Source: Methylococcales bacterium (GTDB lineage Bacteria > Pseudomonadota > Gammaproteobacteria > Methylococcales > Methylomonadaceae). Taken from it: DNA of 6,170 nucleotides. Positions 1-6,022 of the stretch are shown here, one piece after another. The position numbers were made by a program, and so were the translations under genes. Each line of letters opens with the position of its first letter. Position 1 is the first letter of the stretch. The notes beneath the pieces are model-generated. The model did not search any database, was not told the origin of the DNA, and worked only from the letters and a program-made list of their open reading frames with translations. The DNA is taken from NCBI GenBank assembly GCA_009692395.1, contig SHZG01000146.1, positions 1 through 6,170 of the forward strand, written 5' to 3'.

Positions 1-76
1 CCGTTGCATTGCGTCCTGACTTGCCCATCTGGTTACTTTTACAGAATGGACAGGTGATTTCTTGGTAGCAGCTCAT
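1..76 (-). CDS. IS1-family InsA-like zinc-finger protein (N-terminal fragment, continues off window)
   Basis: Twenty-five codons are visible, from ATG at 76-74 to the window edge. The fragment carries ITCPFCKS, then GKSGRNATG after the second cysteine. This is the C-P-x-C half of the zinc-binding domain seen at the start of IS1 InsA proteins, where it is followed by a Gly/Lys-rich stretch and a Q-R-Y motif that would fall outside the window. In IS1 the InsA product binds the terminal repeats and, by frameshifting into InsB, yields the transposase; that is family knowledge and cannot be tested here. No strong ribosome binding site is visible upstream (AAGACC just before the ATG). Only the very N-terminus is seen, so whether the element is intact is unknown. 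Confidence 0.65.
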   Translation of the reverse strand, partial: MSCYQEITCPFCKSNQMGKSGRNAT

Positions 77-149
77 AAGGTCTTTTAGGTAAGTGTGATT
101 TTATTCTGCCCGTGATTTTAATCTATCATCACAGATTTAATCCACTACC
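1..149 (-). mobile_element. IS1-family insertion sequence, 5' end (partial)
   Basis: The left edge holds the start of an insertion sequence read on the minus strand. The protein it begins to encode (1-76) has an IS1 InsA-type zinc-binding N-terminus. Reading the minus strand upstream of that ATG, a GGTAGTGG sequence at 149-142 resembles the GGT-starting ends of IS1 elements, so I place the element's end near 149. The boundary is inferred: the other terminal repeat and the target duplication lie outside the window. To the right of 149 the plus strand goes straight into the reading frame of the transglutaminase gene without a start codon, which fits insertion into that gene. Confidence 0.6.
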
Positions 150-1054
150 ACCGATTATCAAGTATTTTACACAGGCAAACGCACCAGTTAATCCAGTCAA
201 TACGATTTACCAGTCCCCAAGACTGGCTACAAAGTGTGAGGCGTGATTTAAAACTATCAGGGCTACCGCCTAAAATCGCTGCCAATCATATTAAAGACTA
301 TTTTCAGCAACACTTTTTGTATAGTCTGTATTTAGGTACACAAACCGACCCCGACTTAGCGTTAAAAGAGTTTATGCTTAAACGCACAGCAGGACATTGT
401 GAATATTTTGCCGCCACGACTGTGTTGTTACTCAGACAAAACGGCATTCCTGCCCGCTTAGCGACAGGTTACTCGGTCAGTGAATATCGTCCAGAACAAG
501 ATTTGTACCTCGTGCGCCGCCGTGATGCTCATGCGTGGGCAATCGCCTACCTTGATGGCGTGTGGCAACCTATCGACTCCACGCCCGCGCAATGGCAAAC
601 AATAGAAAAAGACAATGCTAATGGGCTATGGCAAGCTCTCAGCGATGCGTGGTCAAACAGCGTATTTATGTTGCAGCAATGGTCAGTCAGCGAGAGCCAA
701 CGCCTAACGTTAAAATTGGTCGGCTTGTTCATACTAGGTTTTTATCTAGCCACACGATTATTAGATAGTAAACGCCATGTGCGTAGCTCAGCAAAACCAG
801 TCGAAATACAGCCAGTCTGTACAGGATTAGATTCCGAGTTTTATCAACTAGAACAGCACCTACACAATACCCAGCAAGCACGCCTCCTCGATAACGAAAG
901 CCTACAACACTGGGTCGAACGTTTAGCCTCACCCGAATTAGTACCACTTTGCCAACTACATTACCAGTTACGCTTTGATCCAAAGGGGCTATCTGTTGAG
1001 CAAAGGCAATGGCTACGAAAGCAAGTTAAAGCGTGGCTAATGGCTAACTCGTAA
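150..1054 (+). pseudogene. transglutaminase-like (TgpA-type) membrane protein, 5'-truncated remnant
   Basis: The open frame runs from the presumed IS1 end to TAA at 1052-1054. The first conventional start is GTG at 236 (272 aa), but nothing resembling a ribosome binding site precedes it, and the frame is open and plausible upstream (SPQDWLQSV just before the GTG). Numbered from the GTG, a transglutaminase-like core spans about residues 10-120, with the full Cys-His-Asp triad: C55 in AGHCEYFA, H99 in DAHAWA and D114 in PIDSTPA. One membrane segment follows at about 159-176. The C-terminal cytoplasmic-type domain (about 198-270, LHYQLRFDPKGLS) resembles the DUF4129-like tail of these proteins. 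Family members normally have several hundred more residues before the core, including membrane segments; these are missing. The catalytic part might still be translated from the GTG, but loss of the membrane anchor and promoter makes a remnant more likely. The cellular role of the family is poorly defined. Confidence 0.7.
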
Positions 1055-1082
1055 GGCGCAATGACGATAGCCGTATTGCGCC
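1055..1082. terminator. hairpin between convergent genes (weak terminator candidate)
   Basis: GGCGCAAT (1055-1062) pairs perfectly with ATTGCGCC (1075-1082). With one bulged base the stem extends by ACG/CGT around a 5-base loop. It starts directly after the transglutaminase stop codon and lies about 40 bp beyond the permease stop on the other strand, where a shared terminator would sit. There is no T-run on either side, so it is not a classical intrinsic terminator. Confidence 0.4.
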
Positions 1083-1123
1083 GTATGAAAGCAAATAGCC
1101 CGCATGGAGCTTTTAGACATCAA

Positions 1124-2545
1124 TTAAAACGCATCATCCGCCTCAGCCAACTTACTGTTATTCATCGAATAGGTAAAATAAACAAGCAAACCAATGACCA
1201 GCCACATCACAAAACGTAACCAAGTAATTGCAGGCAAAAATCCCATTAACGCGCCACACGATAACATTCCCAGCACTGGAAATAACACGCCAAAGGGGGC
1301 TTTGAAAGGGCGGTGTAAATCAGGTTTAGTGATGCGCAATACGATAACGCCTAAACAGACCAGCACGAATGCTGCCAGCGTACCGATATTGACCAACTCC
1401 GCTAAATCACCCAGCGGTATAAAACCTGCAATGATTGAAATAATAATGCCGCAGACTACAATCACGCGCACAGGCGTTTGGGTTGTTGAATGGACTTCAC
1501 TAAAAAATGGCGACAATAAACCATCACGCGACATGGCAAAGATAATGCGCGTTAAGCCGTAATATAACACCAGCATCACCGTGGTCAGTCCCGCAATAAC
1601 ACCCGTGGCAATCAATGCCGAAGCCCAATCATAGCCCAGTAAGAACAGCGCGTGTGCGACAGGCGAGGACACATTCAACTCGGTGTAATTGACCACACCT
1701 GTCAGTAAGCCAGAAACGATGATATAAATAATGGTGCAAAATACTAAGGAAGTGACAATACCAAATGGCAAATCGCGTTGCGGGTTTTGCGCTTCTTCAG
1801 CGGCAGTTGAGACAGCATCAAAACCGACATAAGCAAAAAATACTAACGATGCCCCTGCTAACACGCCTGTGGTTTTACCATCGGGTAAGGTTTGAAACCA
1901 ACCGAAGGGCATAAACGGCTGCCAGTTTTCAGGATGTACATTGAATGCCGCTATCCCAATAAAGATGCTGATGGTAATCAGTTTAACCACCACCATTGCA
2001 TTATTGATCTTGGCACTGTGCTTCACGCCCATAATCAACAAGCCCATTAATAACAAAATAATGACTGAGGCAGGTAGGTTGATAATGCCACCCATTTTTG
2101 GGGCTTTCGTCAATATCTCAGGCAATGGGAAACCGATAGCCGTCAGCGCGTTATTAAAATAACCTGCCCAGCCAGTCGCCACCGCTGCCACGGAAAGACC
2201 GTATTCCAACAATAAATCCCAGCCGATAATAAAGGCACTTAATTCCCCAAATGCCGCGTAACTGTAGCCATACGCACTGCCACAACCACCCACTGAAGCC
2301 GATAATTCGGCATAAGACAACGCGGCAAACGCACACGCAAGCCCTGCAATAATAAACGACAAAATAACTGCGGGGCCTGATTGCGTTGCAGCGGCGATGC
2401 CCGTCAACACAAAAATACCTGTGCCGAGAATTGCACCTACCCCCAGAAAAGCTAAATCCCATTTTGATAAGCAGCGTTTAAGTCCGTGATCTAAACCAGC
2501 GGCTTCCGACGTAACGTGTTTGGTACGAAATATTTGCAGTGCCAT
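1124..2545 (-). CDS. APC-superfamily amino acid permease (cationic amino acid transporter, ApcT/YfnA type)
   Basis: This complete 473-residue inner-membrane transporter has the family's usual length and about 12 hydrophobic segments. It most likely imports amino acids by proton symport. The first membrane helix carries the unwound-helix substrate motif GVGAILGTGIFVLTG (residues 35-49). The TM2-TM3 region has ALSYAELSASVGGCGSAY (75-92). TM6 shows FFAYVGFDAVSTAAEEAQNP (236-255), typical of the CAT/ApcT branch (TC 2.A.3.3). Lys188 in VVVKLITISIF corresponds by position to the TM5 lysine proposed as the proton sensor in ApcT. The ATG at 2545-2543 fits the family N-terminus (a short hydrophilic leader before LSKWDLAFLGVGAI). 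The ribosome binding site is weak (AGG about 10 nt upstream). The gene is monocistronic: it converges with the transglutaminase remnant and diverges from the L,D-transpeptidase gene. The exact substrate cannot be read from the sequence. Confidence 0.9.
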   Translation of the reverse strand: MALQIFRTKHVTSEAAGLDHGLKRCLSKWDLAFLGVGAILGTGIFVLTGIAAATQSGPAVILSFIIAGLACAFAALSYAELSASVGGCGSAYGYSYAAFGELSAFIIGWDLLLEYGLSVAAVATGWAGYFNNALTAIGFPLPEILTKAPKMGGIINLPASVIILLLMGLLIMGVKHSAKINNAMVVVKLITISIFIGIAAFNVHPENWQPFMPFGWFQTLPDGKTTGVLAGASLVFFAYVGFDAVSTAAEEAQNPQRDLPFGIVTSLVFCTIIYIIVSGLLTGVVNYTELNVSSPVAHALFLLGYDWASALIATGVIAGLTTVMLVLYYGLTRIIFAMSRDGLLSPFFSEVHSTTQTPVRVIVVCGIIISIIAGFIPLGDLAELVNIGTLAAFVLVCLGVIVLRITKPDLHRPFKAPFGVLFPVLGMLSCGALMGFLPAITWLRFVMWLVIGLLVYFTYSMNNSKLAEADDAF

Positions 2546-2582
2546 AATAAAAATGCCTGTGTATTCTGAAATAAGAGGCTGA

Positions 2583-2588
2583 ATTATA
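2583..2588 (-). promoter_or_regulatory. candidate -10 box for the permease gene
   Basis: On the minus strand, TATAAT (2588-2583) is a perfect sigma-70 -10 hexamer lying 37 bp upstream of the permease ATG, which would give a leader of about 30 nt. No good -35 box is found at 16-18 bp spacing (GACGGT at best). This is a candidate only. It lies in the 223-bp divergent region 2546-2768, which holds no gene. Confidence 0.4.
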
Positions 2589-2673
2589 CCTGCTAATTAT
2601 TGACACCGTCTTTACTAACAACAAGATATAGCCATCACTGACTATTGTCTTAACTGGCTGTAAAAATGGTCTA

Positions 2674-2695
2674 ATGAGCAAGCTCATGATAAAAT
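2674..2695 (+). promoter_or_regulatory. candidate extended -10 promoter with overlapping dyad, upstream of the L,D-transpeptidase gene
   Basis: TGATAAAAT at 2687-2695 has the extended -10 form (TG, one base, then TAAAAT, 5 of 6 matches to TATAAT). It sits 73 bp before the transpeptidase start. Directly upstream, and sharing its T, is a perfect dyad, ATGAGC-AA-GCTCAT (2674-2687), in the spacer region where a repressor could block polymerase. The -35 region is poor, as is common for extended -10 promoters. The dyad could equally be a short chance palindrome. Confidence 0.35.
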
Positions 2696-2768
2696 TTACC
2701 CATTGCTAGGATTAATTATTCAATCCAGTGCTACACTTAACACATTGTTCTAAGAGAAATTTATCGTA

Positions 2769-4232
2769 ATGAAAACCCGTACTCTACTTGCTTGTTCGCT
2801 ATTACTGTCGTCTATCGGCACAGCATACTCGACGACTTATGACCTGCCACAGATGAAAGGTGACACTGTTATCGCTCATTATCCAAATGAAGACAGTCAC
2901 TTAATTACCGTGACGCGAGCAGATTATCCTGAAGTACCCAACACGGAAAATATTACCCTGCTAGACATTGCAAAACGCTATGGCTTAGGGCAAGAAGAAG
3001 TCGTTAGATTAAATTCTTCTGACCTCCGTTGGCTGGTACTACCCTGTCAGAGCTGTCCCGATACGCATGGCGGCTTTCAACCGCCTGTTAATAACAAACA
3101 CAGTGAAACGGTACGCATCCCTAACAAGCGTATTCTGCCCGATTCGCCTCACAATGGCATCACGCTGAATCTTGCTGAATTCCGTATGTACTACTACCCG
3201 CCCAACACAGGTAAAGTGTATTCTTTTGCACATGGTATCGGTAGACAAGACTGGAAAACGCCATTAGGTCAAACCAAAATTCAGCGCAAAATCAAAAATC
3301 CTGTCTGGAATCCACCTGAATCTATTCGTCGTGAACACGCCGCCGAAGGTGATCCATTACCTGCCACCGTTCCCGCAGGCCCACACAATCCACTCGGCAC
3401 ACGCGCCCTGTATTTAGCTCTTCCAGGTGAATACCGTATTCATGGTACCGATGTCGATAAAATTTACGGTATCGGTATGCAAATTACACATGGTTGTGTG
3501 CGTATGTATCCTACCGACATTGAAGAACTGTATGACCTAATCGCCGTCGGCACACCTGTCTACATGGTAAAACAACCCATCAAAGTCGGCTGGTTAAACA
3601 ACGTCCTGTACGTCGAAGCGCATCCTGATCTGGAAGGCGAAAACATGGGCAAAGAACGCCGCTACCAAGTCGCGTTAGATTTAATTCGCAAGCACAGTGC
3701 TGGTGGTGAACTGCCTGAGTTTGACCAAAAATCCTTAAATGACGCATTGGAAAAACTGGATGGTGAACCTGTCCCCCTGTATGAACGTTTACCACCAATG
3801 AATGGTGAAGTGGAAGCCATGCCTGCAAGCGATCCTACATTACCGCCTGCAATTCACGCAGTACCTTTGTCATTACCGCCACCTGCGCCGATGACAAAGA
3901 TTGCCCCCAAAGCGACCACTGTTAAGGTAGCTATTAAACCCGCGCCTAAAACAGACGTTAAAGTAGCCGTTAAACCTGCGCCTAAAGTGGATACTAAAAT
4001 AGCCGTTAAACCTGCACCTAAAGCTGATACTAAAGTCGCCGTTAAAGCTGTGCCTAAAGTGGACACCAAAATAGCCGCAAAATCTGCGCCTAAAGCGGGT
4101 GTCAAAGTCGCGGCAAAACCCGCACCAGCACCTAAAGCAGTCACTAAAGCAGCCGTAAAACCAGAAGCAAAAACAGCCTCAAAAATTTACTATCAAAGCA
4201 CCAGCAATTATGTCAGCAATAGACTAAAATAA
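2769..4232 (+). CDS. L,D-transpeptidase (YkuD domain; ErfK/YbiS/YcfS type) with Lys/Ala/Pro repeat tail
   Basis: This is a 487-residue exported enzyme. Residues 1-21 form a Sec signal peptide (MKTR, hydrophobic LLACSLLLSSIG, cleavage probably after TAYS). Residues about 58-88 (LLDIAKRYGLGQEEVVRLNS) resemble a LysM peptidoglycan-binding motif. The YkuD catalytic domain covers about 129-270, opening with GITLNLAEFRMYYYPP. Active-site residues are H225 in IHGTD and H241, C243 and R245 in THGCVRM. Such enzymes make 3-3 cross-links between stem peptides or attach Braun-type lipoprotein to peptidoglycan in the periplasm; the ErfK/YbiS-like layout leaves both open. Beyond residue 270 comes a linker and then about seven Lys/Ala/Pro-rich repeats (385-470) not usual in this family. 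A segment with C93 and C96 (LPCQSCPD) sits between the LysM-like part and the catalytic domain. The ATG is preceded by a weak AAGAGA 11 nt upstream, and the signal peptide fixes the start. Confidence 0.92.
   Translation: MKTRTLLACSLLLSSIGTAYSTTYDLPQMKGDTVIAHYPNEDSHLITVTRADYPEVPNTENITLLDIAKRYGLGQEEVVRLNSSDLRWLVLPCQSCPDTHGGFQPPVNNKHSETVRIPNKRILPDSPHNGITLNLAEFRMYYYPPNTGKVYSFAHGIGRQDWKTPLGQTKIQRKIKNPVWNPPESIRREHAAEGDPLPATVPAGPHNPLGTRALYLALPGEYRIHGTDVDKIYGIGMQITHGCVRMYPTDIEELYDLIAVGTPVYMVKQPIKVGWLNNVLYVEAHPDLEGENMGKERRYQVALDLIRKHSAGGELPEFDQKSLNDALEKLDGEPVPLYERLPPMNGEVEAMPASDPTLPPAIHAVPLSLPPPAPMTKIAPKATTVKVAIKPAPKTDVKVAVKPAPKVDTKIAVKPAPKADTKVAVKAVPKVDTKIAAKSAPKAGVKVAAKPAPAPKAVTKAAVKPEAKTASKIYYQSTSNYVSNRLK
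3921..4139 (+). repeat. 36-bp tandem repeats coding a 12-residue Lys/Ala/Pro motif
   Basis: Within the transpeptidase gene, five clean in-frame 12-residue units (protein residues 385-444) follow the pattern [V/T]-K-[V/I]-A-x-K-x-x-P-K-x-[D/G], e.g. VKVAVKPAPKVD. A sixth unit (445-457, VKVAAKPAPAPKA) is 13 residues long, and a degenerate one follows it. Codons differ between units, so this is an older, diverged repeat rather than a fresh duplication. The tail is strongly basic and Pro-rich, so it is probably extended and may bind anionic wall polymers or span the periplasm; that role is inference. Confidence 0.85.
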
Positions 4233-4235
4233 ACC

Positions 4236-4260
4236 AGAGACTTTGCAATGCAAGGTCTCT
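4236..4260. terminator. strong hairpin, shared terminator of the L,D-transpeptidase gene and lpxB
   Basis: AGAGAC (4236-4241) pairs with GTCTCT (4255-4260). The stem then continues through one T-G wobble and TTGCA/TGCAA to a very short loop. It begins 3 bp after the transpeptidase TAA, and its right arm runs into the lpxB stop codon (TAG, 4261-4259). On the minus strand it is followed by a modest T-rich stretch (GGTTTATTTTAG), on the plus strand by none. It is best read as a bidirectional end signal for two convergent genes whose stop codons are only 26 bp apart. Confidence 0.65.
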
Positions 4261-5383
4261 ACAACATCTCCAACGCCAACAACGCCATATTCTTAGAACC
4301 GCCACCCTGCCCTAATCGCCGTTTAACCTCTGCCAAATTTTCCCGCATCGTTGCGCAATACGCCTCATCGGTCAACATCCGTTCAACCTCCATAGCCAAA
4401 TTCTCAGCCGTCGCCTCATGCTGAATAAACTCTTTTACAATTCCCTTGCCTGCGACAATATTCGGCAAGCCGATAAACTTCGTTTTCACCAACAACCGCC
4501 CCAGCCAATACGTCAATGGCGACAACTTATAACAAATCACCATAGGCACCGTCAGCAACGCAATCTCCAGCGTCGCCGTGCCAGAAGTCGTCATAATCGC
4601 ATCACAACACTGCATCACATCGTAAGGCTGGCTTTTAATCACCGTCACCATAGGCGAGCGATTCCAATACTCAGCCAACAAATCATCACTGATTGAATCC
4701 GCTTGCGGCAACACAAATTGACAATCGGGAAACTTAGCTTTTAACAACGCGGCGGCTTCCAGCATCACAGGCAACAAGCGTTTAATCTCATTCGCCCGAC
4801 TGCCTGCCAACAAACCAACTACGCGCCGATTAGCATCCAAATCAAACCGTGCCATGTTTTCTGCTTTACTGTATTGCGGATGCACTTTATCCACTGACGG
4901 ATGCCCCACATACCGCACAGGCACATTCTCCGCCTCATAATAAGGAATCTCGAACGGAAAAATCACCGCCATCATATCAATTACTTTTCCATAAGCCTTC
5001 ACCCGCCCTGCACGCCACGCCCACACCTGCGGACTGACATAAAACAACACCTTAACCCCCTGTTGTTTCGCATACTTTGCCAGCTTAAAATTAAATTCCT
5101 TATAATCCACACACACCAACAAATCAGGGCGTTCGGTGTCAATAATCCGCTTCATCAACGTCAACGCCCGCCGAATCTCGCCATAATGTTTCAGCACCTC
5201 CACCACGCCGATAACGGCTATCCCAGCCGAATCATAGTGAATATCAACCCCCGCCTGCGCCATCTTCGCCCCACCCATACCGATAGCGTTAATATCAGGC
5301 TGGTGTTTTTTGATTTCTAAAAACATATTTGCCGCGTGTTGATCGCCAGACGGTTCACCCGCGCTGAAAAGAATTGTGGTCAT
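4259..5383 (-). CDS. lpxB: lipid-A-disaccharide synthase LpxB
   Basis: LpxB is a membrane-associated GT-B glycosyltransferase. It joins UDP-2,3-diacylglucosamine and lipid X to form the lipid A disaccharide (Raetz pathway). The 374-residue product has the family's normal length (E. coli 382). Motifs in order: SAGEPSGD (7-14), AVIGVVEVL (56-64), CVDYKEFNF (91-99), YVSPQVWAWR (115-124), GHPSVD (160-165), LLAGSRANEI (191-200), TTSGTATLE (265-273) and GLPNIVAGK (305-313). The E. coli residues reported as essential (E15, D98, R201, N316) align with E10, D93, R196 and N308. The open frame continues 333 bp further upstream without a stop. I choose ATG 5383-5381 because family homology begins at MTTILFSAGEPSGD and the upstream residues belong to a different, decayed gene. 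No Shine-Dalgarno sequence precedes this ATG. The usual fatty-acid and lipid A neighbours (lpxA, fabZ, rnhB) are absent on both sides within the window. lpxB is normally indispensable, so it must be expressed from a promoter upstream in the remnant region or beyond. Confidence 0.95.
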   Translation of the reverse strand: MTTILFSAGEPSGDQHAANMFLEIKKHQPDINAIGMGGAKMAQAGVDIHYDSAGIAVIGVVEVLKHYGEIRRALTLMKRIIDTERPDLLVCVDYKEFNFKLAKYAKQQGVKVLFYVSPQVWAWRAGRVKAYGKVIDMMAVIFPFEIPYYEAENVPVRYVGHPSVDKVHPQYSKAENMARFDLDANRRVVGLLAGSRANEIKRLLPVMLEAAALLKAKFPDCQFVLPQADSISDDLLAEYWNRSPMVTVIKSQPYDVMQCCDAIMTTSGTATLEIALLTVPMVICYKLSPLTYWLGRLLVKTKFIGLPNIVAGKGIVKEFIQHEATAENLAMEVERMLTDEAYCATMRENLAEVKRRLGQGGGSKNMALLALEML

Positions 5384-5391
5384 AAAGTGAT

Positions 5392-5420
5392 ATTGTGTAA
5401 TTGTGTAATTGTGTAATTGT
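5392..5420. repeat. 8-bp tandem repeat just upstream of lpxB
   Basis: ATTGTGTA occurs three times in perfect tandem (5392-5415), followed by a partial fourth copy (5416-5420). On the lpxB strand the unit is TACACAAT. The block ends 8 bp before the lpxB ATG, exactly where the leader and ribosome binding site should be. Because 8 is not a multiple of 3, a copy-number change would alter the frame of anything reading through it and also the spacing of leader signals. Confidence 0.85.
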
Positions 5421-6022
5421 TGAATGAACAAATGAAACCTGGGGGATTTTTGGGCGACTACTTCTATATTTTGGCGTTCTAAAAAAATGGTACTGAGTTT
5501 CTCATGACAGCCAGATTTTTGTTTTTTAGAAAATTTAATGTTCTTCGGTAGTTTTATTTCTTGTACCTTTTTATCACAATCATGAATAATATTCGTCTCA
5601 TTAGCATAATAAGCCACTAACCAACATTCTGTACAATGTACACAAATAGCGAAAATAATTTTATCGGCATATAACTCATACAATACAGATTTCCCTGTAT
5701 TTATTTTATTTACCAATTGAATAATTATATGGGCAATGAATGCTTCTGCGCTTCATTCATTGCCTTGTTCATCTTGATAAAAAACACCGAATTTTCTTGC
5801 ATCTTCTTCCTTTGTTGTAATATCGCTATCAATTTGTAAAATTAACTTTTCATGATTTGATACATCGACTATAAAATCTCTTGATGCTAAATAATTACAA
5901 ATAACTTCCCAACCGCCTTTATCACTTTCTGGTAAGTGATTAATTTCTTCTTCGAGGTCTTGTTCTGTAAAAAATCCGCATAAGATATTTTCAATGACAA
6001 CCTTATCGGTATAACCTTCACC
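5414..6022 (-). pseudogene. Toprim-like hypothetical protein, decayed (5' cut, one in-frame TGA, no own stop)
   Basis: One minus-strand frame is readable from about 6022 to the lpxB start, apart from a TGA at 5755-5753. The upstream part (89 codons) holds EGYTDKVVIENIL near its beginning and LILQIDSDI near residue 60. The E-G-x-x-D and D-x-D patterns are those of Toprim nuclease/OLD-like folds. After the TGA the same frame goes on with SAEAFIAHI, then DKIIFAICVHCTECWLVAYY and LPKNIKFSKKQK. The composition stays protein-like, and I recall hypothetical proteins of this order from cyanobacteria and sulfur bacteria, so both halves look like one original gene. The beginning is missing: no ATG, GTG or TTG is in frame before the core, and IS4-type DNA abuts it at about 6020. 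The TTG at 5716 opens the second half but is probably not a real start. Protein-like sequence ends around FIQQL (5414); the frame then reads through the 8-bp repeat into lpxB without a stop. The function is unknown. A nuclease-like role next to an ATPase is only an analogy, and no partner gene is present. Confidence 0.65.
5732..5764. repeat. 11-bp perfect inverted repeat holding the in-frame TGA
   Basis: GGCAATGAATG (5732-5742) and CATTCATTGCC (5754-5764) are perfect inverted copies separated by 11 bases. On the minus strand the premature TGA of the Toprim-like gene has its T and G in the stem (5755, 5754) and its A in the loop (5753). There is no T-run typical of a terminator on the minus strand (it is followed by CATATAATTATTC), so a terminator role is possible but not favoured. 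Confidence 0.7.

Noticed and set aside
1194..2162. Plus-strand ORFs within the permease gene
   Set aside because: They are antisense shadows of a complete, well-conserved transporter.
2600..2605. TTGACA as the -35 box for the transpeptidase gene
   Set aside because: The hexamer is perfect, but no fair -10 lies 16-18 bp downstream (AAGATA or AGATAT at best). The extended -10 at 2687-2695 is a better candidate.
2784..2795. Lipobox (LLAC) in the transpeptidase signal peptide
   Set aside because: The cysteine is residue 9, before most of the hydrophobic core, so a lipoprotein signal is not credible. The signal-peptidase I site near residue 21 fits.
3854..4144. Minus-strand ORF of 96 residues, rich in Gly/Ala/Leu/Thr
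   Set aside because: It is the antisense shadow of the Lys/Ala/Pro repeats in the transpeptidase gene; its regularity comes from that repeat.
4418..5320. Plus-strand ORFs within lpxB (4418-4696, 4849-5037, 4901-5320)
   Set aside because: They are antisense to a well-conserved gene, have His/Arg/Pro-heavy composition and show no recognisable domain.
5392..5420. CRISPR-like array
   Set aside because: The units are 8 bp, directly adjacent and without spacers; this is a simple tandem repeat.
4259..5716. A single 485-residue LpxB with an N-terminal extension
   Set aside because: LpxB proteins start a few residues before the GE-x-SGD motif, which is exactly what ATG 5383 gives. The upstream residues belong to the same frame as the Toprim-like remnant and include the translated 8-bp repeat.
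5753..5755. TGA read as selenocysteine or by programmed readthrough
   Set aside because: The TGA lies inside the stem rather than just before a SECIS-type hairpin, and no cysteine-like context is seen. The gene also lacks a start and a stop of its own, so decay is the simpler explanation.
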